Shown piece by piece: positions 10,930-21,967 of a stretch of DNA of 64,000 nucleotides (positions are counted from its first letter, which is position 1; the number at the start of each line of letters is the position of its first letter). The notes beneath the pieces were generated by a model. It did no database searches. It was not told the origin of the DNA and was given only the letters and a program-made list of their open reading frames with translations. A program made the translations under genes and the position numbers. The DNA is from Leishmania donovani (lineage: Eukaryota > Euglenozoa > Kinetoplastea > Trypanosomatida > Trypanosomatidae): the NCBI RefSeq assembly GCF_000227135.1, contig NC_018262.1, positions 1,701,502 to 1,765,501 on the forward strand. Direction: 5' to 3'.

Positions 10930-13900
10930 TGTGCAGTGACTCAGTATGTGTTCTTGGTCTGTCCTCCTTGTTTTTCCATGCCGTCTCTCTGTTTGTCCAT
11001 TGCCTGTGACCGCGTTCACGCAGCCCTGCACGGTTGCCGTGATGTAGGTTTGTTTGCGGGTTTGCGTGTCGGATGGATCTGGGGGTGCATAGACTGAGGA
11101 TCGACAGTGGATGGGAGAAGGTGTGGCAGGAAAGTCGTCTGCGTGAAAACGCGCATACGTGCAGACGAGGAAACGCATATTCAGGCTTCGACCACCACCC
11201 ATAAAAATACGCCAAAGAAAAGAACAGTCAATGGGCCCTTTTTGCTTCAATTCGAGGGAAAGAGAGAGGGGGACAGGAGAACTGTATGCAGACGAGCGAG
11301 TCTCGCGTGTTTTTCCGATGTCGTCTTCGATTCCCGCATCCTTTATATGATATCATGATTATTATTACATAGCTTTTTTTTTCTTTCGTTCTGCGGGTGT
11401 GTTAGAGAGAGAGAGAGCTTGAGTATGTGTGGCAGATGCGTGTGGTGCCCCGCGTGTGTGTCTGCGTGATAAAAGACGTTGTGCTTTGTCAGTCCATGGG
11501 TCACACTCACTGCCCAAGAGAAGTGTAACCGCTGCTGCTTTTATTTTTCCTCCTCTTCGTTCTTTTCGCGACTCCTCGTGTCCCCTTCATCGCCAAATAC
11601 CCCCTACCCGTCTTTTGTTCAACTCACGTGCAACGCGTGTGTATTTCAGAAGAGTATCGTCTCCGTCTCTCTTCCTGCTCCTGACATGACCCAATCTTTT
11701 TTTTCCTCCTTGTGCCCTCAGCCATCGCACCTCCCTTCTTCCAGTTGTGTGGCACCGCATGGCTTCCTCTCACACTCTGCCTTTTCGTCTCGGAAAGCTT
11801 CCGTTGACGCCGTTTTTTTTTTCCCCTTTCGCCCTCTGTGGTTTTTTTTTTGTTCGTTTCTCTCTCCAATTCGCCATTTTCGTATTTTGTGTTCTGCGTG
11901 TGCGACGCTTGCTTCTGCTCGGCTGCGCGGATTTCGTATTCGTTCGTCTCTCTCTCCGCGCACTTTTCTTCTGCAGCCTCTTACCCATGCCGATGCCTCG
12001 AATTCATGACAAAAGAGGCAAAGAATGATTCTAGCACAAGGAAGAGGAAAAAGGAAAATACGCGTGGGAGGAAAAGAGGGTGGAAGTGGTGATCCTGAAC
12101 AAGGAGTTGAACTACGGCAGCACCGCGGCATGCAGTGCAGCGGCATACGGTGGATGTGCTTTGCGTTGGGAATCAACCCTCTCCGCGTGGATATGCGTGT
12201 ATGTGTCTGGCTCGACTGCTTTTCATTTTTTTTTTGTCTTTACAACCAAAAGCCTTTGTTGTGCCGATACATGGGCTACTGTTAACACGAGCATTGTTGT
12301 TTGGGCTGGAGATGGCGATAGACGCTCAGGTAGAGACGGAGGGCAGTGAGCGTGCGACACGCTTCGGCTGCCTTGGCATGGCTTTACCTCGATGAAGAAC
12401 CTCCTTTTTTTTGCCCTCTCTCCTGTTTTTCAACATGGTCCTCTTTGGTTTAGATAAGCGCATGTGTGCGTTGGCTTATGGGTGGGTTCTCAAGAGCTCG
12501 CCTTTTTCCCCCTCTTGTTACACCCTCGTGTCTTTTATCGTGTTTGTTTTGTGCTTGCTGTCTTTCGGTTCCAATGGTTCATGCTGGTGTGTTTCCCTCT
12601 TCTCTGTTTTTTTTTTTTCTTGCCGATGGCGATGACGGCGTTTTGTGCGTACGCTTCCAGGACTGCTCTCCCCATTTCTCTTCCAAGCCGACACGAAACC
12701 CGCTCGACTATCTCCGCTCGTCTCGGTTTCTCTTCCATGTACCCCTGCTTCTCCCCCTTTTTCCATGTCTTCAAAAGCCCTGATCAGCGAACCAAATCAA
12801 GACAAAACACGTGATATGATTGGCTTCATTGCTGGCTTTCTCTTCCTTCGTTTTCGGGGGAGGTCGCACCCGTCAACGGCTTCTTTTTTTTTTCGTTGCT
12901 TTTCTGGTTTTGGATGTGAAGAAGAATGCCATCTTGTGCGTTTCGTCTTTCCCTATCCTCCCTTCTCTACGTTCGCCTCACTTGTCGTTCTTCTCGCCGA
13001 TCCTTCTCGCACGCTCTCGTCGACTCTGCACACTGCGCAGCAAGTTAATGAAAAGAACGGAGACGATACTTGGAGCAGCTAGCCGCCTCCTTTTTCCATT
13101 GACGCGCGCAAAGACTCGCCCCCCTCCACCTCGCTAGCGCACATCCACAGACACACACGCGCAAGCCATATCACAAAAAGGGAAAACAGCAGTAGCAGAG
13201 GGACTGCAGAGGGTCCGAGAGGACTAAGAGCGGAAGGAAAGGCGGCTGAGAGTCAAGTGGGGGGGGGGGATGCGTCGGACATAAGCGAAAAAGAAGCCAC
13301 GCAAGTATCGCAGATCTTGTTTCACGCGCCATGAACCAGTGCGGCAATGAGTATTATTATGACGGTATGCAAGGACGGACATCTTTTTCCTTTGCGGAAT
13401 GATATGCAGGATAGAAAAGGCGTTCATTTTCTAAGAAACACACCGACGAAAAAAAATGGTGCGAATTCCATCAAGCGTCAACACGATTTCCACCGCGATC
13501 TCCATCAAGCCGAAGCGTACCCGCGCCCGTCCGTACATGCAGACACGTACACGCCCGCAAACGCATAGAGACGAGGATAGGACGGGATGAACGCAAGAAG
13601 TGACGCGAATAGGGTATCTCCCTGCATGCAGTGTTTGCGCTGCTGTTCCCCTTCTTTTTGCTCTTTGCTCTTCGGTTATGGTGGCAGTTGCCTGTCTCCC
13701 CCGAATCTTCTTTCGCTTCCCGGGAGGTGTGCGTGTGTGTGTGTGTGTGCTTTCCGTCTTTCGTGGAGGGGCGGGGCGGGTGAAATTTCATGCATCTGTC
13801 CGCCTGCTTGTTTTTAGCTCGAGGGCGTTTGTGAAGGGCAACGGATACCTCGAAAACGTCAAACGGCACTACACTGCGAGTAGGACGTACGAAGGGAACC

Positions 13901-16900
13901 AGGATACGTCAGAGAACCTTGACGAAACAAAGGCTCCGTTAACCTCCCTTTTTCTTTGTAATTCTTTGGCTGTGTGCGTTTTGTCGTGGTGCCCTTTTGC
14001 GTTAAGAGAGAGTCGCGGCCATCCAAGTCATCGTTGAAACACAGGTCCTCTTCTCTCTTCTGCATTCGTTTTGACTTTCTCTTTTTTTTTGGTATTCCGA
14101 CTTCTTTTCGCTCGCGACGCCCAAGACGCAGCGGTTTACTTGGATTTCATCGCTTGCGTGTTCCCTCTTGTTGCCTTTTCCCGCCTCCGAGAGAACGAAC
14201 GTCTGTTTTTTTTTATCCCCCCCCCCTATCACGAATGCGGTTTCGATTACCACTCCTCCGTCTCTTCACATCTCTTCCACCTCTTCACTTTTCTTTCCCT
14301 TTTTTTCCTTTCAGTCTCGCCCGCAGCCCACTCCCTTCTTTACTCTTGCTGCGCACCGCGGAACACACACTGCACGCAAACACGGGCATGCCCTTTTTTT
14401 TTCTTCTGGAGAAATACGGAGGGGGCCAAGGGTACAAACGCACTGATCATGTCTACACTCTTGGTGGCTCAGCCGCTGATCCCACACGTCCTACCCAGTT
14501 TGTTGATCCCTTCTACGTTCTTTTCGTGTGTGTGTGTGTTTTCAGCGCGCTGAATCTCTTGTGTTCGCATGCGGCATACTTTGTGTCTTCAAAGTCCCCG
14601 AAGGCTTATCCTTCTCATGTGTTCGTTCTGATTTATCTGCTGGGGCCTGTGGACGTTCTCGATTTCGTTTATATCTCTCCCGTCCACACGGGGCTCACCA
14701 TGATGGTGACCGATATTCCAACGAAAAAAAAAAGACAAGTATCGTCCATCTCTGTCTCTTCCTTTTTTATTACTCACTTCGTTGTTTTCGCACATGTAAC
14801 TTTTTTTTTTCGGCTTCGTTCCGTTCTCCGCCTCGTTGGCAGCCGCGCTACTTTGGTATGAGTGTCTACCGCCCATCAAATGGAGCGGCTCACATGTTCT
14901 ACCTTTTTGTTGTTTCACATACACGCGTGGCCTGACTTGCTTGCTTTTTTTTTGTTTTCTTCTTTTCTGTTGAGTGTGTGTGATCAGCTTTCTCTTGCTG
15001 TATTGCTGCTGGGCCCCGTTGGTCAAATAAACTGCCCACTTTTTTCTCTTTAGGGCGCAGGGCTGGGGAAAGGCTGAGACTTCCTTGTTATCCCCTGCAA
15101 CCTTGCCGTTTTTTGCCACCATCGCCGCTGTCCAGCTTTGTGTGCGTTTTCTTTTTTTTTCTGCCCTCTAGCCTCCCCCTTCTCTGTCTCACTCAATATC
15201 GAAACAGATCGAACAGAGAGAGAATCCAGAGAACAGGAAAGAGACCCTTCGCACACGTGTGACCGATCTAATCCTTCTGTTCCCAGAGGCCTTCCTGCTG
15301 ATCTTGCCTGCACTGCTGCTTATAGCAGCCTCTTTTTGTTGTTGTTCTCCTTGTTGTTTTCCTTTGCGTTGTGGCGATTACGGCTGCACTTGATCTTTCA
15401 TATTTTCCGTTGCTGTGCTTTGCCTGTGCTCTCCCGCGTCACACTTCTCGTGTTGCCATCTCTCTCTTCTTTGTTTGTTTCTTCTTCGTGTTAGACGCTC
15501 TCTCCTCTTTCGCGCCTCCTCCAACCCTCCACCACCGCCACACCCTTTTTTTTGGGGGGGGGGTGGAAGGGAGGGAAGGGAGGGGAGGAGAGTGTCTTAC
15601 CTGATGTGTCTCACACCGCATGTGTTTTTGTTTGTTTTGGTCTCTCGTGCGCTCATCTTTGTAGGTCTCGGTCTTTTGCCCGCAGGATACAAAAACGAGA
15701 GAGCCCCCCTCCCCCTTCACCACCCCCCTCTATCCCAAACGCAAACTAACACGCACACTCAATGAAACAAAAAGGGACATACCTGCTTGCATATTTTATG
15801 TTTTTTTTTTTCGCGTTTTTGATTTGCTTTCCTCTGCCTTCTGCTTCCTTCTCTCCTACCCCTTTCATAATGTACAGATTCTCCTCCTTCCTCTTGCCAC
15901 ACCCCCTTCCCAAGTTGGACTGTAGCTCTTGAATGGCGGTTCTTGCGTTGAGATGCCTATTTTTACTCTTCCTTTGTCTTCTTAATTCGAACCCTCTCCC
16001 TTTTTCTCTCTCATGCTCAACTGTACTCTGTCGGAGCAGGTAAAGACACGGATGAGCTTGGAAGTGGACCACGAGCTTATGAGGTCACTTGATGAGAAGG
16101 CTATGCACGCCCTTCTATCAACTGCCTCCTCTCTGCGTCCTTTTTGCCATTTGGCTGCTTCCTCCACACCGGTCGAAAGAAGGAAAGAAAAACAATCAAC
16201 TGTTCCACACACACCTCCTTTCACGCCCCTCACTCTCTCAGTTTTATTATTATAACTCTTTGCACACCTGCCCACCCAAGAAGCTCTTGTGTTCGCCTGT
16301 GTGTGATGCTGGGTGTCATTCAACGCTCTCTCACACTTCTTGATGGGTTTACGGAGTAGAAAAACATCAACAGCACGCACAACACAGTCGTTTTCATTCG
16401 GTCGCCTTTCGGTCTGTCCTTCGCGAGAGGATGGACCTTTTGCGGGCGGCGGAGTCTTTCGTCCACGGTCGTGTGATGAAATCATTCATCGCACGACTGC
16501 GTATGTGGACGCGTTGAAACAACCGCGTTCCGTCAGTCAGCGAATCCGCAGTCGATGCCTTCGTCGCTTTTCCTCTTCATCTCACCTGACCGCAACGTTG
16601 ACCCCCCTCTGAACGCCTCTCGCATCCTGATTTTTTTTCTCTCTCCTTTTCTCTCACTGTTTGTCTTGACTGTGATGGGGTGTGCACGCTCTTGTGTTTA
16701 AGCATGTGCCGTCTCCCCTCTAACCTCGGTCTCAGTCGCAAGACACCTTCAGGGGCTTTTGAAACGAGAGAACAGAGCATGCACACTCCTCTCGCCCACG
16801 CTGTTGCGGTGCTTGTGGTTTTACTTTGTTCCGGCTCTTACAAACCTCTTTTCCGTGCGCTAAACGTCGCGTTTCCATCGTCAAGGTGAATACCTTCGTC

Positions 16901-16985
16901 AACGTTAACGTTGTTTGTCTCCCATTTTCAAGCGTAGCTCAAACAGCTCTATAGGGGAACTGATGCTATCATCTCTGTCAGCGCG

Positions 16986-17525
16986 TCCATTCTCTGCCAT
17001 AGAGCATGAGTTCAAGCGCCACCCTACCCTCCCCGTGACCCTGTTACGTGTCCCGTCGCGTGGTGCGACGCAGCACTGCCCACGCGCATTACCGCAATGC
17101 CCCAAGACAGTGATCCGCGCGCGGCCTCTCTCTCATGCTGTGCACCCACTCATCCCCCGCTCCGCAGGTCGCCTCACGGCCGCTCCAACTTTGCCGGTCG
17201 CCACCCGGTGCATCCCCGCACCAGCAAGGCAGTGTGAGGGCCGGGCGAGAGATGCGCTCCAGCCACGCTGGCACGCTGCCTAATCATATGGATGGCGCAG
17301 ACGTGTGNNNNNNNNNNNNNNNNNNNNNNNNNNNNNNNNNNNNNNNNNNNNNNNNNNNNNNNNNNNNNNNNNNNNNNNNNNNNNNNNNNNNNNNNNNNNN
17401 NNNNNNNNNNNNNNNNNNNNNNNNNNNNNNNNNNNNNNNNNNNNNNNNNNNNNNNNNNNNNNNNNNNNNNNNNNNNNNNNNNNNNNNNNNNNNNNNNNNN
17501 NNNNNNNNNNNNNNNNNNNNNNNNN
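16986..17525 (-). mobile_element. SIDER-like element, minus strand, 5' part in gap
   Basis: This is the minus-strand copy of the SIDER-like element at 632-1181. Only its 3' portion (16986-17307, read on the minus strand) is sequenced. The 5' signature should lie in the adjoining gap. It is antisense to the transcription direction inferred for the surrounding genes. Confidence 0.5.
17308..17525. other. Assembly gap (218 N) in the right inverted-repeat arm
   Basis: 218 N. The partner arm predicts 229 bp here, so the gap looks sized and close to its true length. Confidence 0.95.
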
Positions 17526-18712
17526 GGACTGGGGTTTGAACAGACACAGAAATAGATGTGAGAGAGCGACAACACATCGGAGCCTCCGATATATATATAT
17601 ATATATATGCGTGTGTGTGTGCATGTGTGCGAGCACAGCGCACCGTGCACCGCTGCACGCGTCAATACAGTAGAGCCCCTCTCCCCCCCATACACACACA
17701 GTTATTATGTGTGTGCTCCTGTGCGCTCCGTGGTGAACCGAACATCATGCCGTAGCAGAAACACATACACACACAAGCACAAAAGAGAATACAGGAAGGC
17801 GAGAAACCCAAGAAAGCGGCAGCACCGCCTTGTCGTTATATTTTCTTTTCCTGTTGATCAGCTGAAATAGAGGAGAGGGGGGAGATATCTATTTTTATTT
17901 TCTCTCGTTAGCCATTTTCCACATCTGCTTTCTGCTGTTCTTTCTTTTGGATCCCTCGTCTCTTGTCTCTTCTCGCCGCATTCTTCTGCTTGACTTGCTC
18001 AGCCTCGTCGCACGTTGCTCACCGCGGCTGTGGCGATGCAGATGCAACCGAGTGTTTACGTGAGAAATCAGCTACACACCGAACTGAAAGGACGAAGAGA
18101 GCACTAGAATATTGAAAGGACTTCTTGGTTACCTGACGAAGGGCTTGTGTGCGGAAATGCCCGCCGGTATTTTTTTCTCTGAATCGCGAGACAATGACGA
18201 TAGATGCGTGCGCTGGGGGAAGAGGAGAGGGCAACGTCCTACTAGAATTGGCGTTTGCCTTTTATACCATGGCCACTGTGCGCGCCGTTGCAAAAGTTGT
18301 CTAACCGCTCCTTGATGTTTATGGAAACAGGGCAGCTGTGTTGCCCACCTCCCTTCCGGACGATTTGACAACTCCGCTCCCTCTACACACACTCTTTCAA
18401 TGCTTGCTCTTCGCCTCTCCTCGGATGCCAGGATTCACTGCGGGCTACTTACTTTTTCGGAGCCTGAGCCATTGCGTTGAAGTACCGTTTTTGCGCCTAG
18501 GGGCTCCAGCACGAGAAGCTTCTTCTCAGAGAGGTGATAGCACGACGGAAAACACGTGAGAGTCGCCTCCACGTTTCTAACTTTGGCGCGCGTTCACTCT
18601 CCGTCGTCACCTTTTGTAAGGCGTGAATAGCCAGAGGGAGAAGCCTGCGCCTCGTTTCTCTGCCTCCTTCTCTTCCTCTTCCTCTTTCTCTGCTGAATAT
18701 CGCGCCTCTGCC

Positions 18713-19690
18713 ATGCCAGCAGGCATGAAGGGTGTCGCTGCGGATGAGGTGGCGAAGTTCGCCTCTCTGCAGAAGCACTGGTGGGATCCGACGGGACCGC
18801 TGCGCTCTCTGCATCTCTTGAATCCGATCCGTGTGCGCTACGTGAACAACATTGTACGCTCTTTCGGCAATGTGGGCGGCAGCTCGTGCGATACGTCGAT
18901 TGGCTTTTCCAGGGACTCTGGGCTCACGCCACAACATCAAGTTCTGGACGTCGGCTGCGGCGGCGGTATTCTGGCAGAGAGCCTAGCCCGCATTGGCGGC
19001 ACCGTCACCGGCATCGACGCCTGCGCCGAGTCCATCGAGGTTGCGGAGAAGCGTCGTCAGCAGCTGGAGGCCAATTTCATAGCCTCCTCGCAGGCATTCA
19101 ACTGGCCCCAGCGACTCTCGTACCGTCACGTATCCCTGTTTGACGTTGTGGAACAGGAGAAGAGGCAGTTTGACGTAGTCGTGGCGAGTGAAGTAATCGA
19201 GCACGTGAGCGATGCACGGGCGTTTCTGCAGGCCCTCTGTGAGGCGACGAAGCCTGGTGGGCTTCTCTTCCTCTCCACCATGGACAAATCGCTGAAGACG
19301 GCCATCGCATACATCGGGGTGGCCGAGATGCTCACTGGGCTCGTGGAGCCGGGCACACATGACTGGCGCAAATTCATTCCGCCAGATGACGTGACCAAGT
19401 TTGCGCAGCGCTTTGGTGTGCGCAAGGTGGACCAGCACTACATAGTCACCTACCCGGATGTCTGCCAGTCCTTCGTCTCGTGCAACTTCCAGGTAAACTT
19501 TTGCCTGTCCAAGCACGTGAACACGGGGCACTACTTATGGGCGGGTCGTAAGTCCTCCCCGGAAGCGGGAATGCAGGCATCCGTGCCTCCTGGCGAAGGA
19601 TGTGTGCCACACGCACCCGAGTGCAACGAAAATGAGTTTTCGCTGCAGCCGCGTGGAAATGGGAGCGCGGATGCAACGGAGTCTTCCTAG
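18713..19690 (+). CDS. COQ3: Ubiquinone biosynthesis O-methyltransferase COQ3/UbiG
   Basis: A 325-residue class I SAM-dependent methyltransferase that carries out the two O-methylations in ubiquinone synthesis, normally on the matrix face of the mitochondrial inner membrane. The UbiG/COQ3 signature is clear: FASLQKHWWDPTGPLRSLH then LNPIRVRYV (residues 16-44). SAM motif I VLDVGCGGGILAES is at 77-90, followed by an acidic motif II and VVASEVIEHV. The COQ3-type insert GTHDWRKFIPPDD comes before the C-terminal strands. The tail (about 40 residues) is low-complexity. ATG 18713 is used, with M5 (18725) as an alternative. No classic mitochondrial presequence is seen from either start. The frame is open further upstream without ATG. 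Confidence 0.92.
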   Translation: MPAGMKGVAADEVAKFASLQKHWWDPTGPLRSLHLLNPIRVRYVNNIVRSFGNVGGSSCDTSIGFSRDSGLTPQHQVLDVGCGGGILAESLARIGGTVTGIDACAESIEVAEKRRQQLEANFIASSQAFNWPQRLSYRHVSLFDVVEQEKRQFDVVVASEVIEHVSDARAFLQALCEATKPGGLLFLSTMDKSLKTAIAYIGVAEMLTGLVEPGTHDWRKFIPPDDVTKFAQRFGVRKVDQHYIVTYPDVCQSFVSCNFQVNFCLSKHVNTGHYLWAGRKSSPEAGMQASVPPGEGCVPHAPECNENEFSLQPRGNGSADATESS

Positions 19691-20833
19691 CAGCACACAG
19701 GCGTCCTTTCTCTTCAACGACTGCGTGCTCGTGCATGTGCACGTGTCGTGTCTTGAGTGGCCTTGTGTCGGTGGCGCCGGGCCTCTTGCGAAGCGCAGGG
19801 TCTCTTGGTGCACCGACCCTCCCCCCTTCACACGTTCGCAGGCGCCGTAGCGAAAGGAGGTTGAACGTGCGGCCTGTCCTTATCCGGACAAGAGCAGCCA
19901 TGAAAAGGAGAATGGCACATCGTTGCGGTGGCAAGCCCCCCTCTCTCTCTCCTGCGTACACGCGCGGCACTGCTTTGGTCTTCACACACAGCCACAGCCC
20001 AGCCTTCATGTGCAGCAGCTTCCCCGCTGTATTCGTCGTTGCGACACCCGCTCGACCCGTGTGAGGCATGCCAGCCCTCACACGGGGAGACGCAAAGCGC
20101 ACACGGCCCACCAAAGGCCACGCGGCCACGCTATTGTAAGGGGGTCGGCACGTCGCCTTTCTTGGAGCGCGGGTTGGGGACTTAGCAGTGGTAAGGCAGG
20201 TGCATGCCGTGTAATGCCGCTGAGAAGCTGACTTCGTTCTCCGCTGCGGCCGTGCGCAAGTGTATGTGTGACGGAGTGCGACGGCTTCATTGCCGCACGG
20301 CGCTGTTCCTGTGCGTTCCATGAAGATCGCCCTTTCGAGATGCCCTTTACATCCCTTTATTCGGTTTCTTCAAACCCCTCTTCTTTTTTTTTTCTTCGAA
20401 TCAAAGCCCCTTGCGTCGTTTCACCTCAGCGATTATACGCACCCTGGTGATCAGCGCACTATCCGAGTCTGCTCACTAGCGTGGCGGAACAGCTTGAAAT
20501 CGCCGGACGGTGTCAACATACTGTCACACACGCAAACACGCACCGAGGAATATATCACGCTGGCTTGGTTCTGTTAGTTTGTCGTTTGCTGAATTTACTG
20601 TGCACCATTCCTCTGCAGACGTTCTCGCTCGGGCGTGTTATCGATTCCGCCGACTTCACGCCACCACAATCACCACGTTGGCTTTCTCTCTCGTTTTCTC
20701 GCGTGAGGCGAGCGCGTGAGCAGAGGAGCACGAAACACAGCGACGCGCCATCTCCAACTGCGTGGCCCTGCATCCTTCCATTGCACCTGCGTAGGGAAAC
20801 AAACGGTTCCACTCAAGGCCACTTGACCTCGCA
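19691..20833. other. Spacer between COQ3 and the FYVE gene
   Basis: 1.1 kb. The first 600 bp are GC-rich and carry a long minus-strand open frame (19446-20321) of Arg/Ala/His-rich composition that overlaps the COQ3 end and resembles no family, so I read it as chance. From about 20340 the sequence becomes pyrimidine-rich with T runs, and tracts near 20685-20703 may direct splicing for the next gene. No RNA gene was recognised. Confidence 0.55.
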
Positions 20834-21967
20834 ATGCCCTCTAGCCTGTCTTCTCCGCGGCCGCCGCAGGCGGAGGCCGTGTCGGCCCCACGCGGCACTA
20901 TCCGCTTTGAGGATCTCGGTGAACCAGTGCAGCGTCTCCTGCGATCCCTGAAGGGCGATGTTAGCGAGGAGGACATGGCACTGCTCGAGTACGTGTCCGT
21001 GAAGGACATGGCAAAGATCTACAGCGAAATGGCGACGGATCGCCACGCAGAAGAGATTTGGCAGGAGCTCCGGAGTGCACTGCAGGCCCGAAAGGAGAAG
21101 ATCGCGCGTCGAGAGGCTGAGCTAGCGGAAAAGCAGCGCGCACTCGAGGCGGAGCAGGAAGCTGAGGAGCGGCGGCTGCGACAGCAACTGGAGGAGGAAG
21201 AGCGCGAGCGCATCGCCGCCGAGGAAGCGCGGCAGCAACGGCGAGAGGAGCGCCGACGGCGCAAAGCGGAGAGGGCGGCAGCAGCGGCGGCTGCAGAGGA
21301 AGAGGCAGCCGAGCAGGCGGCAGCTGCCGCCGAGGAAGCGGCGGAGGAGGCTTCCGCGGCCGCCGAGGAGGCGGAGCGGCAGCGAAAGGCAGAAAAGAAG
21401 CGCAAGCGCCGCGAGGCTCGCGCACGCGAGCTTCAGGAGGAGCACGACGCCCTCACCGCCGAGCGGGCTCGCCACGAGGCGAAAAAGCAGCAGAAGTCTT
21501 TGAACCAGCAGAAGGACTGGAGTGAGTTTGTGCAGAGCCATCCTCTCGAGTACGCGCCGCCGGAGACTTTGGACGGCGCACAGCAGCAGCTACCCGCCGT
21601 GATTGAGCAGAAAGAGCTGAAGCACACACTCAACGCCCCTCCCGTGGTTTCGGAGAAGCTGCTCAGTCGCACCTACACCCCAGCATGCGGGGCTTGCGGT
21701 AGTCGCTTTGACCGTCCGCCGCCTGAGTGGAACTGCCCCATGTGCAAGCGGCGCTACAAGAAGGTAGTGAAGGTCTGGCAGCCGGACGACGACATGGAGA
21801 ACTGCATGATGTGCAAGGAGCCGATCGGGCGGTGGTCTAGGCACCACTGCCGGAACTGCGGTCGACTCGTCTGCGCCAACTGCTCCGAAAAGAGGGCCAT
21901 CATCGAAGACTTGGGATATGACACACCGGTGCGCGTCTGCTACGACTGCTTCCGGCTGCGGTCGTAG
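20834..21967 (+). CDS. Coiled-coil protein with zinc ribbon and C-terminal FYVE finger
   Basis: A 377-residue protein. Residues about 10-65 are a short globular N-terminus. About 75-215 form a long charged helix rich in Glu, Ala and Arg, probably a coiled coil. C285/C288 and C301/C304 form a CxxC...CxxC zinc ribbon. A FYVE domain ends the protein (315-377) with WQPD, SRHHCRNCG and VRVC, the three core motifs that bind phosphatidylinositol 3-phosphate. The zinc-liganding cysteines, including CxxC pairs MMCKEP-type and YDCF, are present. The basic patch starts SRHHC rather than the usual double basic, a minor departure. FYVE proteins act on endosomal membranes, so a role in vesicle traffic is inferred. 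The ATG at 20834 is the first plausible one. Confidence 0.9.
   Translation: MPSSLSSPRPPQAEAVSAPRGTIRFEDLGEPVQRLLRSLKGDVSEEDMALLEYVSVKDMAKIYSEMATDRHAEEIWQELRSALQARKEKIARREAELAEKQRALEAEQEAEERRLRQQLEEEERERIAAEEARQQRREERRRRKAERAAAAAAAEEEAAEQAAAAAEEAAEEASAAAEEAERQRKAEKKRKRREARARELQEEHDALTAERARHEAKKQQKSLNQQKDWSEFVQSHPLEYAPPETLDGAQQQLPAVIEQKELKHTLNAPPVVSEKLLSRTYTPACGACGSRFDRPPPEWNCPMCKRRYKKVVKVWQPDDDMENCMMCKEPIGRWSRHHCRNCGRLVCANCSEKRAIIEDLGYDTPVRVCYDCFRLRS

Larger units (their letters stand above)
16986..17880 (-). repeat. Right arm of the inverted repeat
   Basis: Reverse complement of 276-1181. 16986-17307 pairs with 860-1181 and 17526-17880 pairs with 276-630. The 218-N gap replaces the 229 bp that would match 631-859, which includes the SIDER 5' signature. 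The (AT)n tract is retained at about 17588-17608. Outside 17880 and inside 16986 the sequence diverges abruptly from the left arm. Confidence 0.85.
9500..18712. other. 9.2 kb gene-poor stretch
   Basis: An unusually long spacer. It contains direct-repeat copy A (9838-10929) with a 633-N gap, then about 6 kb of pyrimidine-rich DNA (10930-16985) with many T runs, (TG)n and (GT)n stretches and short biased frames. The right inverted-repeat arm follows (16986-17880) with a 218-N gap, and then about 830 bp of unique flank leads to COQ3. I found no credible protein gene and no recognisable tRNA or other RNA gene. Non-coding RNA genes without conserved signatures cannot be excluded. Confidence 0.6.

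Noticed and set aside
10034..11250. Long open frames on both strands across 10177-10809
   Set aside because: They are open only because N bases carry no stop codons. The flanking real sequence shows no coding character.
11479..12009. 176-codon frame and similar Ser/Phe/Cys-rich frames in spacers
   Set aside because: They are translations of pyrimidine tracts and T runs, with no balanced composition.
19446..20321. 291-codon minus-strand frame after COQ3
   Set aside because: It overlaps the COQ3 3' end antisense, is dominated by Arg/Ala/His/Thr, has no recognisable motif and opposes the transcription direction.
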